Positions 48,433 through 57,043 of a stretch of DNA of 64,000 nt are shown here, one piece after another. The notes below the pieces were generated by a model. That model saw only the letters and a program-made list of their open reading frames with translations. It ran no database searches and was not told where the DNA came from. Origin of the DNA: Dyella mobilis (GTDB lineage: Bacteria; Pseudomonadota; Gammaproteobacteria; Xanthomonadales; Rhodanobacteraceae). Location: NCBI RefSeq assembly GCF_016904945.1, contig NZ_JADIKF010000039.1, positions 744,001 through 808,000 of the forward strand, read 5' to 3'. Position 1 is the stretch's first letter. Each line of letters opens with the position of its first letter. Both the position numbers and the translations under genes were made by a program.

Positions 48433-48664
48433 GGTAGAACTCCGGAATGAAATACTGGGGTTGGAAAAAGGCGGCAATTGTGACGGTAATTTGTCGATGA
48501 GTCAAGTGGTTGGAAGCTTGCCGGCCACCCGAGCCGCCTATTCTACCGGTGTTTAGCGGGCCGTGGCTGGCTTTTTGCCCGCGAATCGTCGCTGGAATGC
48601 TGTTTCCCAGCCACGGATGGCTGTCAAACTACGCCCCGTTTCGATCCAGGACACCACCCCGACG

Positions 48665-50272
48665 ATGAAGCCACCCAGCATGTTACGCGGGCTGCTGTCG
48701 TTCAGCAGCATGACCATGGTGTCGCGCGTGCTCGGCCTGTTGCGGGACATTTCGATCAGCCACGTGTTCGGCGCCAATGTCGCTACCGATGCGTTCTGGG
48801 TGGCATTCCGCATTCCCAACTTCATGCGCCGCATGTTTGCGGAGGGCTCGTTTTCCACCGCCTTCGTGCCGGTGTTTACCGAGGTGAAGGAGAAGGGCAC
48901 CCATGCGGAACTGAAGGAGCTGATGTCGCGCGTGTCGGGCACCCTGGGCGGTGTGTTGCTGGTGGTGACGGCGTTGTGCGTGCTGTTTGCACCGCAGGTG
49001 GCAACGGTGTTCTCGCCCGGTGCCGTGGACGAGCCGCACAAGTTCGGCTTGACCGTGGAATTGTTGCGGCTCACTTTTCCGTTTCTGCTGTTCGTATCGC
49101 TCACGGCGCTTTCCGGCGGCGCGCTCAACAGTTTTCATCGATTCGGCTTGCCGGCACTGACGCCGGTCATCCTCAATCTGTGCATGATCGCGGGCGCGTG
49201 GTGGTTGTCGCGCCATCTGCAAACACCGATCCTCGCGCTGGGTTGGGCGGTGTTTGCCGCCGGCATCTTGCAAGTGCTGTTTCAATTGCCGGCGCTGCGC
49301 AAACTGGATTTGCTCGTGCGTCCACGCTGGGGCTGGCACCATCCGCAGGTGCGCCGGATCATGAGTCAGATGCTGCCAACCTTGTTCGGCTCCTCGGTCT
49401 CGCAGATCAATCTGCTGTTCGATACGGTCATTGCCTCGCTGCTGATTTCCGGTTCGCAGACGTGGCTGTCGCAGGCCGACCGCTTCCTGGAATTGCCCTT
49501 GGGCGTATTCGGCGTGGCGCTGGGCACGGTGATCCTGCCGTCGCTCTCGCGCCATCACGTTGCCACCGATCACGAGGGGTTTTCCAAAGCGCTGGACTGG
49601 GGGTTGCGCACCACCTTGCTGATTGCCGTGCCGGCGATGTTCGGGCTCATGCTGCTGGCGCAGCCGCTGGTGGCCACGCTGTTCCAGAACGGCCAGTTCC
49701 GGCCGTTCGATACGCGCATGGCAACGCTGTCGGTGACTGCGTTGAGTTTCGGCGTGCCGGCCTATGCGATGGTGAAAGTGTTGCTGCCCGCGTTTTATTC
49801 GCGCAAAGACACTCGCTCGCCGGTGCATGCAGGGGTGGCTGCGCTGCTGACCAATATGTTGCTCAATGCGGTTTTCCTGTTGCTGCTGTACGACGCGTGG
49901 GCGCCACCGGCCGTGAAGGCCGGTGCTTTATTCGACGGCTTGTCCAAAGTGCCCGGTCTGCACCTCGCGCTGGGCATGGCCAGTGCGGTGGCCAGCTACG
50001 TCAACCTGTTGCTGTTGTGGCGTGCGTTGCGCAAGGCCGATATCTATCAGCGCCAGCCCGGCTGGATGCGTCATCTGGTCCGCCTGGGCCTGGCGTGTGC
50101 GGCGATGATCGCGGTGCTGCTGGTGGGGCGCTGGTATTGGCCCGACTGGACGCAGATCGCCGTGTTCGGCCGGGTGTGGCGCCTGGCCGTGCTGGTGGGT
50201 GCCGGTGGTGCGACGTATGTCTTCATACTTTTCGCAACGGGCTTTCGTCTACGCGAATTGCACCACGACTGA
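48665..50272 (+). CDS. murJ: lipid II flippase MurJ
   Basis: Flips lipid II across the inner membrane for peptidoglycan synthesis. The 535-residue protein has about 14 transmembrane segments; the N-terminus MVSRVLGLLRDISISHVFGA (about 18-37), SDAFWVAFRIPNFMRR-type segment and AEGSFSTAFVPVF are family hallmarks. I start at ATG 48665; ATG 48680 is also acceptable. First gene of murJ-ribF-ileS-lspA, and divergent from rpsT. Confidence 0.95.
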   Translation: MKPPSMLRGLLSFSSMTMVSRVLGLLRDISISHVFGANVATDAFWVAFRIPNFMRRMFAEGSFSTAFVPVFTEVKEKGTHAELKELMSRVSGTLGGVLLVVTALCVLFAPQVATVFSPGAVDEPHKFGLTVELLRLTFPFLLFVSLTALSGGALNSFHRFGLPALTPVILNLCMIAGAWWLSRHLQTPILALGWAVFAAGILQVLFQLPALRKLDLLVRPRWGWHHPQVRRIMSQMLPTLFGSSVSQINLLFDTVIASLLISGSQTWLSQADRFLELPLGVFGVALGTVILPSLSRHHVATDHEGFSKALDWGLRTTLLIAVPAMFGLMLLAQPLVATLFQNGQFRPFDTRMATLSVTALSFGVPAYAMVKVLLPAFYSRKDTRSPVHAGVAALLTNMLLNAVFLLLLYDAWAPPAVKAGALFDGLSKVPGLHLALGMASAVASYVNLLLLWRALRKADIYQRQPGWMRHLVRLGLACAAMIAVLLVGRWYWPDWTQIAVFGRVWRLAVLVGAGGATYVFILFATGFRLRELHHD

Positions 50273-50288
50273 CCGCTATACTTGCGCC

Positions 50289-51242
50289 ATGATGAAACTG
50301 TCCCGGGACGTTGCGGGGCCGTGCTTGGCCCCCCGCGGCAGTGTGCTTGCGGTAGGTGCCTTCGACGGCCTGCATCGCGGCCACCAAGCCTTGTTGAACG
50401 AAGTGCGCGAAAGAGCGCAAGCGCTCGGCTGCAAGCCGATCGTGGTGAGTTTCGAGCCGCTGCCCAGGGCCTTCTTTTCGAAGGACCCGGTACCGCGCCT
50501 GTCCAGCGTGCGCGAGAAACTGCTCGGCTTTGCCGCGGCAGGCATGGAGCGCACCTTGCTGATGCGCTTCAACCGGGCGCTCACCGCCATGTCGGCCGAG
50601 GATTTCGTGCAGCGGGTGCTGATCGAGCGGCTCAATGTGCGCGAAGTGTGGGTGGGGGCGGATTTCCGCTTCGGCCACAAGCGCGCAGGCGACGTGGCCA
50701 TGCTGGAGCGCATCGGTGCCGAACGTGGATTCGTCGCCCACACCATGCCCGCGGTGCTGCTGGATGGCGAGCGTGTCTCGGCCAGCCGGGTGCGGGCGCT
50801 GCTGGGCGCCGGCAATTTCGGTGCGGCCGCCTCGCTGCTGGGACGTCCGTTCGTGATCGAGGGCAAGGTGGAATACGGCAAGCAACTGGGCCGTACCCTG
50901 GGGTTCCCCACCGCCAATATCCATCTGCGCGATCGCGCCACCCCAGTCCACGGCATCTTCGCCGTGCGGGTGGGGCTGGGCGAGGGCGCCTGCAGCTGGC
51001 CCGGCGTGGCCAGCCTTGGCACGCGGCCGACCGTCAACGAGGTCGCCGAACCCCTGCTGGAAGTGCATCTGTTCGATTTCGAGGGCGATCTCTACGGCCA
51101 GCGCATGGCGGTGGAGTTCGTGGCCAAGCTGCGCGACGAGATGAAATTCGACGGATTGGACGCATTAAAGGCCCAAATGAGTCATGATGCGCATTCGGCC
51201 CGGGAAATCCTGGGCATGAACCCGGTACTGATCGGCGAGTAA
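50289..51242 (+). CDS. ribF: bifunctional riboflavin kinase/FAD synthetase
   Basis: Makes FMN and then FAD. The 317-residue product has an N-terminal nucleotidyltransferase domain (AVGAFDGLHRGHQALL, about 22-37; VSASRVRALLGAGNFG) and a C-terminal riboflavin kinase domain (GKQLGRTLGFPTANI, about 199-213; HGIFAVRVG; VEVHLFDFEGDLYG-type segment). It is 16 bases after murJ. A short isoleucine-rich ORF starts 4 bases after its stop, so ileS control is linked to read-through from ribF. Confidence 0.96.
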   Translation: MMKLSRDVAGPCLAPRGSVLAVGAFDGLHRGHQALLNEVRERAQALGCKPIVVSFEPLPRAFFSKDPVPRLSSVREKLLGFAAAGMERTLLMRFNRALTAMSAEDFVQRVLIERLNVREVWVGADFRFGHKRAGDVAMLERIGAERGFVAHTMPAVLLDGERVSASRVRALLGAGNFGAAASLLGRPFVIEGKVEYGKQLGRTLGFPTANIHLRDRATPVHGIFAVRVGLGEGACSWPGVASLGTRPTVNEVAEPLLEVHLFDFEGDLYGQRMAVEFVAKLRDEMKFDGLDALKAQMSHDAHSAREILGMNPVLIGE

Positions 51243-51246
51243 GGCC

Positions 51247-51321
51247 ATGATCCTGCAACAGTCCATGTCCACCCTCCAGATCACGCCCGCAAACGCGGTC
51301 GTGGCGATCATTATTATTTGA
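51247..51321 (+). CDS. predicted ileS leader peptide
   Basis: A 24-codon ORF between ribF and ileS: MILQQSM at the start, ending VVAIIII and a stop, encoded by GTC GTG GCG ATC ATT ATT ATT TGA. Four consecutive Ile codons after two Val, immediately before the stop and just upstream of isoleucyl-tRNA synthetase, is the pattern of amino-acid attenuation leader peptides. The ATG lies 4 bases after the ribF stop, so translation can be passed on from ribF; GGCGAG 7 bases before the ATG could be its ribosome site. No homology is claimed: the assignment is by composition and position. Confidence 0.72.
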   Translation: MILQQSMSTLQITPANAVVAIIII

Positions 51322-51329
51322 AGCACCCG

Positions 51330-51405
51330 CCGAAGCGCGTGCGCTTGCCGCTCGCGCGCGGCGAGCAATAGCACGAGGCTTCGGTTCCCCTCCAGGCATC
51401 GAAGC
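51330..51405 (+). promoter_or_regulatory. alternative RNA pairings after the ileS leader ORF
   Basis: CCGAAGC (51330-51336) is complementary to GCTTCGG (51378-51384), and the latter can instead pair with CGAAGC (51400-51405). Local hairpins AAGCGC/GCGCTT (51333-51346) and GCTCGC/GCGAGC (51350-51366) compete with these. The first segment lies where a ribosome stalled on the Ile codons would cover it. No T-run is present, so the output could be Rho-dependent or translational rather than an intrinsic terminator. Confidence 0.5.
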
Positions 51406-51434
51406 GGTCCCCCCGTAGACACGGCTACCGAGCG

Positions 51435-54290
51435 ATGACCCAGGACTACAAGAACACCATCAACCTTCCGCAAACCAGCTTCCCGATGCGTGGCGACCTG
51501 CCCAAGCGCGAGCCGGGCTGGCTGGCCGAATGGGAAAAGATCGGGCGTTACCACCAGATCCAGGCCAAGACAGCCGGTCGGCCGATGTTCGTGCTGCACG
51601 ACGGCCCGCCCTACGCCAATGGCGCGATCCACCTGGGCCACGCGATCAACAAGATCCTCAAGGATGTGGTGGTCAAGTCCAAATGGCTGGCCGGCTTCCA
51701 CGCGCCGTATGTGCCGGGCTGGGATTGCCACGGCATGCCGATCGAAATCCAGATCGAAAAGCAATTCGGCAAGAATCTTCCCACCGAAGAAGTGATGAGC
51801 AAGGCGCGTGCCTACGCGAGTGCGCAAATCGCCAAGCAGAAGGAAGATTTCAAGCGCCTGGGCGTGCTCGGCGAATGGGATCGTCCTTACCTCACCATGG
51901 CGCCGCAGAATGAAGCGGGCGAAATCCGTGCGCTGGCCGAACTGCTGCGCAAGGGCTACATCTATCGCGGCCTGAAGCCGGTGAACTGGTGCTTCGATTG
52001 CGGCTCTGCGCTGGCCGAAGCGGAAGTGGAATACGAAGACAAGACCGACATCGCCATCGACGTCGGCTTCGCCTTCGACGATCCCGATGCCGTGGCCAAG
52101 GCTTTCGGTCTTGCCAAGCTGCCCAAGCCGAGCGGCCAGATCGTGATCTGGACCACCACGCCCTGGACGATTCCCTCCAACCAGGCGCTCAACCTGCACC
52201 CGGAATTCAGCTACAGCCTGGTCGATACCGCCAAGGGCCTGCTGATTCTTGCCACCGAGCGCGTCGAGGAATGCCTCAAGACCTACGGCCTGGAAGGGCA
52301 GATCATCGCATCGGTGCCGGGCCAGGCGCTGGGCGATCTGAAGTTCCGTCATCCGTTGTATGCGGTCGATCCCGGCTATGCGCGTGTCGCGCCAGTGTAC
52401 TTCGCCGACTACGTGACGCTCGATACCGGTACCGGCATCGTGCACTCCGCGCCGGCCTACGGCGTGGAAGACTTCCAGTCGTGCAAGGCGCACGGCATGA
52501 AGGATGCCGACATCCTCAATCCGGTGATGGGTAACGGCGTCTACGCATCGTGGCTGCCGCTGTTCGGCGGCATGTTCCTGTGGAAGGCCAATCCGAAGAT
52601 CGCCGAGACGCTGGAGCAGGCCGGTTCGCTGCTGCATCAAAACAAATACGCGCACAGCTATATGCATTGCTGGCGCCACAAGACGCCGATCATCTACCGC
52701 GCCACCTCGCAGTGGTTCGCCGGCATGGACATCACACCCAAGGACGGCGGCAAGACGTTGCGCGAAACCGCGCTGGAAGGCGTGGAAGCCACGCAGTTCT
52801 TCCCGGCCTGGGGCAAGCAGCGCCTGCACAACATGATCGTCGACCGTCCCGACTGGACGCTGTCGCGCCAGCGCCAGTGGGGCGTGCCGATGGCCTTCTT
52901 CGTGCATCGCGAAACCGGCGAACTGCATCCGCGCACGCCGGAACTGCTGGAAGAAGTCGCCAATCGCGTCGAGCAGCACGGCATCGAAGCCTGGCAAAGC
53001 CTGCAACCCGCCGAACTGCTTGGCGCCGATGCCGAACACTACGAAAAGAACCGCGACACGCTGGACGTGTGGTTCGATTCCGGCACCACGCACTGGCACG
53101 TGCTGCGCGGCTCGCACGCCGACGTGCTGCGTTTCCCGGCCGATCTGTACCTGGAAGGCTCCGACCAGCACCGCGGCTGGTTCCATTCCTCGCTGCTTAC
53201 CGCGGCCATGCTCGACGGCCAGCCGCCGTACAAGCAATTGCTCACGCACGGCTTCACCGTCGATGCGCAGGGCCGCAAGATGTCCAAGTCGCTCGGCAAC
53301 GGCATCGAGCCGCAGGACATCATGAACCGTATGGGCGCAGACATCCTGCGCCTGTGGGTGGCCTCCACCGATTACCGCTACGAGATGTCCTTGTCGGAGG
53401 AAATCCTCAAGCGCGTGGCGGACATGTACCGGCGCATCCGCAACACCGCGCGCTTCCTGCTCGGCAATCTGGACGGTTTCGATCCGGCCAAGCACCTGGT
53501 ACCGGTGGAGCAGAGCCTGTTGCTCGACCAGTGGGCAGTAGGCCAGGCCTACGAAATGCAACAGGCAGTAGTCGCCGCTTACGAGCGCTACGACTTCCCC
53601 GAAATCGTGCAGCGCGTGCAGAACTTCTGCACCAACGAAATGGGTGCGTTGTACCTGGACATCACCAAGGACCGCCTCTACACCATGCCGACCGAAAGCC
53701 TCGGCCGGCGCAGTGCGCAGAGCGCGATGTATCGCATCCTGCAGGCGCTGGTGCGCTGGCTGGCGCCGATCCTGTCGTTCACCGCGGAAGAAATTTGGCA
53801 GCTGGTGCCGGGCGAGCACGGCGAGAGTGTGCTGTTCGAAACCTGGTACGACGGATTGGCCAACACCCAAGGTTCGCCGGAACAGCGCCGCTACTGGGCC
53901 GACCTGTTGGCGATGCGCGACACCGCATCGCGGGTGCTCGAAGACATGCGCAAGGCCGAGAAGATCGGCGCCGCGCTGGAAGCGAAATTGGTGTTGCATG
54001 CCGACCCGGCTATCACCGAGCGCTATGCGCAGACGGCGGATGAGCTGCGTTTCTTCTTCATCACCTCGGAGCTGAGCTTCGCGCCGCTGCAGCCCCGTCC
54101 CGACGATGCCGTGGCGTCGCCGTTGGAAGGTGCCGAAGTGTACGTGGCCGCCAGTGTGAGCGATGCCGCCAAGTGCGTGCGTTGCTGGCACCGCCGCGAA
54201 GACGTGGGCAGCAACCCGGCGCATCCGGAACTTTGCAGCCGTTGCGTCACCAATGTGGAAGGGCCGGGCGAAGATCGCCGCTGGTTCTAG
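51435..54290 (+). CDS. ileS: isoleucyl-tRNA synthetase
   Basis: Class I synthetase charging tRNA-Ile, 951 residues. The HIGH motif is HLGH within [15 protein letters not shown] (about 57-71), the editing domain includes [14 protein letters not shown], and KMSKS is [14 protein letters not shown] (about 614-627). The C-terminal zinc site CVRCWHR...CSRCV is present, and the whole fits the bacterial IleS1 form. The ATG at 51435 begins [11 protein letters not shown]. It is the gene apparently controlled by the leader ORF, with lspA downstream after a palindromic repeat. Confidence 0.98.
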   Translation: MTQDYKNTINLPQTSFPMRGDLPKREPGWLAEWEKIGRYHQIQAKTAGRPMFVLHDGPPYANGAIHLGHAINKILKDVVVKSKWLAGFHAPYVPGWDCHGMPIEIQIEKQFGKNLPTEEVMSKARAYASAQIAKQKEDFKRLGVLGEWDRPYLTMAPQNEAGEIRALAELLRKGYIYRGLKPVNWCFDCGSALAEAEVEYEDKTDIAIDVGFAFDDPDAVAKAFGLAKLPKPSGQIVIWTTTPWTIPSNQALNLHPEFSYSLVDTAKGLLILATERVEECLKTYGLEGQIIASVPGQALGDLKFRHPLYAVDPGYARVAPVYFADYVTLDTGTGIVHSAPAYGVEDFQSCKAHGMKDADILNPVMGNGVYASWLPLFGGMFLWKANPKIAETLEQAGSLLHQNKYAHSYMHCWRHKTPIIYRATSQWFAGMDITPKDGGKTLRETALEGVEATQFFPAWGKQRLHNMIVDRPDWTLSRQRQWGVPMAFFVHRETGELHPRTPELLEEVANRVEQHGIEAWQSLQPAELLGADAEHYEKNRDTLDVWFDSGTTHWHVLRGSHADVLRFPADLYLEGSDQHRGWFHSSLLTAAMLDGQPPYKQLLTHGFTVDAQGRKMSKSLGNGIEPQDIMNRMGADILRLWVASTDYRYEMSLSEEILKRVADMYRRIRNTARFLLGNLDGFDPAKHLVPVEQSLLLDQWAVGQAYEMQQAVVAAYERYDFPEIVQRVQNFCTNEMGALYLDITKDRLYTMPTESLGRRSAQSAMYRILQALVRWLAPILSFTAEEIWQLVPGEHGESVLFETWYDGLANTQGSPEQRRYWADLLAMRDTASRVLEDMRKAEKIGAALEAKLVLHADPAITERYAQTADELRFFFITSELSFAPLQPRPDDAVASPLEGAEVYVAASVSDAAKCVRCWHRREDVGSNPAHPELCSRCVTNVEGPGEDRRWF

Positions 54291-54306
54291 TTGGTACCCT
54301 GGCCGG

Positions 54307-54393
54307 GTAGGTTGGGTTAGCGCAGCGTAACCCGACACACTCTCGTTGCTTCGATGAAAAATCGTTGGGTTACGCCGCGCTAACCCAACCTAC
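54307..54393. repeat. dispersed palindrome, GCGCAGCG subtype, two inverted copies
   Basis: GTAGGTTGGGTTAGCGCAGC at the left and GCGCTAACCCAACCTAC at the right form the outer arms, as at 38356-38430, with a 45-base different centre. It sits in the ileS-lspA gap, so it is probably transcribed with both genes. Confidence 0.85.
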
Positions 54394-54424
54394 GGCGGCG
54401 GCAAGCGCCGCGCTGAGGATGATG

Positions 54425-54931
54425 ATGAGTTCCAAACCCAACGCACTCCCCTGGCTGCTGGTCTCCGCCCTCACGATCGGGCTGGACCAGCTCACCAAAT
54501 GGTGGGCGGTCAGCGCGTTGCAGCCGGCCGGCATGCCGCATCCGGTCATCCCTGGGTTCCTCAACTGGACGCTCGCCTTCAACACCGGCGCCGCTTTCAG
54601 TTTCCTGGCCCAGAGCGGTGGCTGGCAGCGCTGGTTCTTCGCCTTGCTGGCGGTGGTGATTTGCGCCGCGCTGGTGGTCTGGCTGGCGCGCACGGTGCGC
54701 AACGACTGGCGTACGGCCTTGCCGCTCAGCCTGGTGATCGGCGGTGCGCTGGGCAACCTGATCGATCGCCTGCATGCCTCGCAGGTCACGGACTTCATCC
54801 AGGTCTATTACCGCGACTGGTATTACCCCACCTTCAACGTGGCCGATTGCGGCATCACCGTCGGCGCGGTGTTGCTGATCCTGTTCGGCATGCGTCCGCA
54901 CCACCCCAAGGCGTCCTACCAGCCCAAGTGA
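54425..54931 (+). CDS. lspA: lipoprotein signal peptidase II
   Basis: Aspartic protease of the inner membrane that removes lipoprotein signal peptides. The 168-residue product has four membrane segments and the catalytic aspartates in GNLIDRLHASQVTDFI (first, about 114-124) and FNVADCGITVG (second, about 140). DQLTKWW and NTGAAFSFL are also conserved. Three ATG codons occur in a row (54419, 54422, 54425); GAGG at 54415-54418 favours the last. ispH and fkpB, which often follow, are absent. Confidence 0.95.
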   Translation: MSSKPNALPWLLVSALTIGLDQLTKWWAVSALQPAGMPHPVIPGFLNWTLAFNTGAAFSFLAQSGGWQRWFFALLAVVICAALVVWLARTVRNDWRTALPLSLVIGGALGNLIDRLHASQVTDFIQVYYRDWYYPTFNVADCGITVGAVLLILFGMRPHHPKASYQPK

Positions 54932-55345
54932 CGAGGGCGGTCGACCGTTGCAGGTCGCAATAGGACGCAGGCGGGCAGGGCACCTTCCAAGTTGAAAGAA
55001 CCGCGTGGTTGCCCGTCTTGCGGGCGGTCTGCCCCTATCTGCGCGCCTGTTGCACGGGAAGATGGGTTACACCCGATTATTCAGTCACTTGCGGCAAAAA
55101 TCTCAACGAAAAAACAGCACAAACTCCGCTAAAAATGCGAACTGCATCACATTTGGTCTGGATCTTGCCTGACCCTGCCTAAGGCAAGCGTGGGTAGCCG
55201 GCCGACAGGGGAAACCGGTTATCGCACGGGGGAGATTCCGTCGACTGACCTGATGCACGGCTGATGCAGGCGTTCGCATGTCTATCGAATTCACATTGAA
55301 AAGGCGCCGGGCGCCAGCACGACGCGCCGCCATGGAGCCATCGCG
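54932..55345. other. 414-base spacer with structured leader ahead of pgaC
   Basis: No conserved gene is visible apart from a 23-codon ORF overlapping pgaC. An A-rich stretch (55095-55135) precedes two strong RNA hairpins: CTTGCCT/AGGCAAG near 55164-55188 and TAGCCGG/CCGGTTA near 55195-55221. The order of elements does not match the c-di-GMP (GEMM) riboswitch. It is probably the promoter and untranslated leader of pgaCD. Confidence 0.5.
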
Positions 55346-55349
55346 ATGA
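55278..55349 (+). CDS. possible short coupled ORF upstream of pgaC
   Basis: A 23-residue basic reading frame (begins MSIEFTLKRRR) whose stop overlaps the pgaC start as ATGA. The geometry suggests translational coupling; composition alone does not show it is expressed. No clear ribosome site (AGG about 9 bases before). Confidence 0.3.
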   Translation: MSIEFTLKRRRAPARRAAMEPSR

Positions 55350-56596
55350 TCGATGGCGCGGTCCATGGGCTGTTGAAATTCGCCTTTTTCTATCCGCTGG
55401 CGATGTCGCTGCTGTGGATGAGCGGGGCGATCATCTATTTCCTGCGCTGGGAAAGGGGTGCGCCGGCGCGCGCCAAGCCGCAGGCGCTGGCTTCCTATCC
55501 GATGGTCTCGCTGATCGTGCCTTGCCACAACGAAGGCGAGCACGTGCGCGAAACCATTGCGCACCTGGCGGAGCAGAGCTGGCCGGATTTCGAAATCATC
55601 GCCGTGAACGACGGCTCCACCGACGATACCGGCCAGCAGCTCGATCAGCTGATGAACGAGTACCCAAATTTGCGCGTGCTGCACCTGTCCGGCAACCAGG
55701 GCAAGGCGATGGGTTTGCGCGCCGCCACGCTGGCGGCAAAAAGCGAATACCTGGTTTGCGTGGACGGCGATGCGCTGCTCGATCGCTACGCCACGCACTG
55801 GATGATGGTGCACCTGATGTCCAGCGCGCGGGTGGGGGCTGTCACCGGCAATCCGCGTATCCGCAATCGCTCCACGCTGCTGGGCAAGCTGCAGGTGGGC
55901 GAGTTCTCCTGCGTCATCGGGTTGATCAAGCGGGCGCAGCGCGTGTACGGGCGCATTTTTACCGTCTCCGGCGTGATCACGGCTTTTCGCAAAGTGGCCC
56001 TGCACGATGTCGGCTATTGGAAAACCGACATGGTCACCGATGACATCGACGTGAGCTGGCGGCTGCAGATGCGCCACTGGGAAATCCGCTTCGAACCCAA
56101 CGCGCTGTGCTGGATCCTGATGCCGGAAACCTTCAAGGGCCTGTGGCGGCAGCGCCTGCGCTGGGCCCAGGGCGGCTCCGAAGTGCTGCTGCGCTACTGG
56201 CCGAAATTGTTGCACTGGCGGCAGCGGCGCATGTGGGTGGTTGCGCTGGAATACGTGACCAGCCTGGCGTGGTCCTACGTGATGGTGGCGACGGTGCTGC
56301 TGTGGCTGTTGCAAGGCTTCTTTCCGCTGCCGCCAGCCATGCGCGTGCCAACCCTGCTTCCGCAGTGGAATGGCGTGCTGCTCGGCCTGGTCTGCATGCT
56401 GCAATTCCTGGTCAGCTTGCTGATCGATCGCCGCTACGAAAAGCGCGTCGGCCGGTATTACTATTGGATGATCTGGTATCCGATCGCCTTTTGGATGCTG
56501 ACCATCGCCACGTCCGTCGTCGCCTTGCCCAAGGCCATGTTCAAGCGCCGTGGGACCCGCGCCCGGTGGACCAGTCCAGATCGAGGTGTGAGATGA
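55346..56596 (+). CDS. pgaC: poly-beta-1,6-N-acetyl-D-glucosamine synthase-type glycosyltransferase PgaC
   Basis: Processive family 2 glycosyltransferase of the inner membrane, 416 residues. An N-terminal membrane helix (about 8-33) precedes the GT-A domain: VSLIVPCHNEGEHV, VNDGSTDDT, VDGDALLD with the metal aspartates (about 138), TDDIDVSWRLQ and the QRLRWAQGG product-binding motif (about 267-275), then three C-terminal membrane helices. This layout fits PgaC/IcaA/HmsR. GGAG lies 8 bases before the start. It overlaps pgaD by 4 bases. The outer-membrane porin and deacetylase genes (pgaA, pgaB) are not next to it. Confidence 0.9.
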   Translation: MIDGAVHGLLKFAFFYPLAMSLLWMSGAIIYFLRWERGAPARAKPQALASYPMVSLIVPCHNEGEHVRETIAHLAEQSWPDFEIIAVNDGSTDDTGQQLDQLMNEYPNLRVLHLSGNQGKAMGLRAATLAAKSEYLVCVDGDALLDRYATHWMMVHLMSSARVGAVTGNPRIRNRSTLLGKLQVGEFSCVIGLIKRAQRVYGRIFTVSGVITAFRKVALHDVGYWKTDMVTDDIDVSWRLQMRHWEIRFEPNALCWILMPETFKGLWRQRLRWAQGGSEVLLRYWPKLLHWRQRRMWVVALEYVTSLAWSYVMVATVLLWLLQGFFPLPPAMRVPTLLPQWNGVLLGLVCMLQFLVSLLIDRRYEKRVGRYYYWMIWYPIAFWMLTIATSVVALPKAMFKRRGTRARWTSPDRGVR

Positions 56597-57030
56597 AAGC
56601 CGACCCCATCATCAGCCGCCCGGAGCGCCAGCAGCCCGCGCAGCGCATCGTCTTCACCTTCGTCACCATGGTGGCCTGGAGCCTCTGGGTATCGCTGTGG
56701 CTGCCGCTGATCACCTTGATCGCGTGGATGCTTGGCCTGCAGGACGTATACGTCAAGCTCGTGCTGGATCGCTCATTCCGCACCGCGAGCGACCTGGGTC
56801 TGGTGCTGCAAATGGCGGCGACCGCCGTGCTGTTGCTGGGCGGCTGGGCGTTCTACAACCACCTGCGTTTTGCGGGCAAGCAGAAGCGCCGCGCGAACCG
56901 CTTGATCGACATTAGTGAGATGGCGTTAGCGCTCGATGCATCGATCAGCACCGCACAGCAGTTGCGCGCACGGCGCCGTACCGTGTTGCACTTCAGCGAG
57001 CAGGGCGATGTGTATCTAAGCGCCGAATGA
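56593..57030 (+). CDS. pgaD: PgaD-like synthase subunit
   Basis: A 145-residue membrane protein with two transmembrane segments (about 20-48 and 75-97) and a basic cytoplasmic tail, the usual PgaD form; in E. coli it joins PgaC and the pair is activated by c-di-GMP binding at their interface. Tryptophans in AWSLWVSLWLPL are typical. Sequence identity in this family is low, so the call rests partly on the overlap with pgaC (ATGA). Confidence 0.82.
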   Translation: MKADPIISRPERQQPAQRIVFTFVTMVAWSLWVSLWLPLITLIAWMLGLQDVYVKLVLDRSFRTASDLGLVLQMAATAVLLLGGWAFYNHLRFAGKQKRRANRLIDISEMALALDASISTAQQLRARRRTVLHFSEQGDVYLSAE

Positions 57031-57043
57031 GCGCGGTTTCGCC

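Noticed and set aside
48683..49828. Long minus-strand frame antisense to murJ
   Set aside because: Histidine/arginine-rich composition typical of a shadow frame in GC-rich DNA, opposite a well-conserved flippase.
51360..51420. A classic intrinsic terminator in the ileS leader
   Set aside because: Hairpins are present but none is followed by a T-run; the attenuation idea is kept, without naming a terminator.
55160..55235. A c-di-GMP (GEMM-I) riboswitch before pgaC
   Set aside because: Fragments such as GGTAGCCGG look similar, but the conserved order of paired and joining elements is absent.
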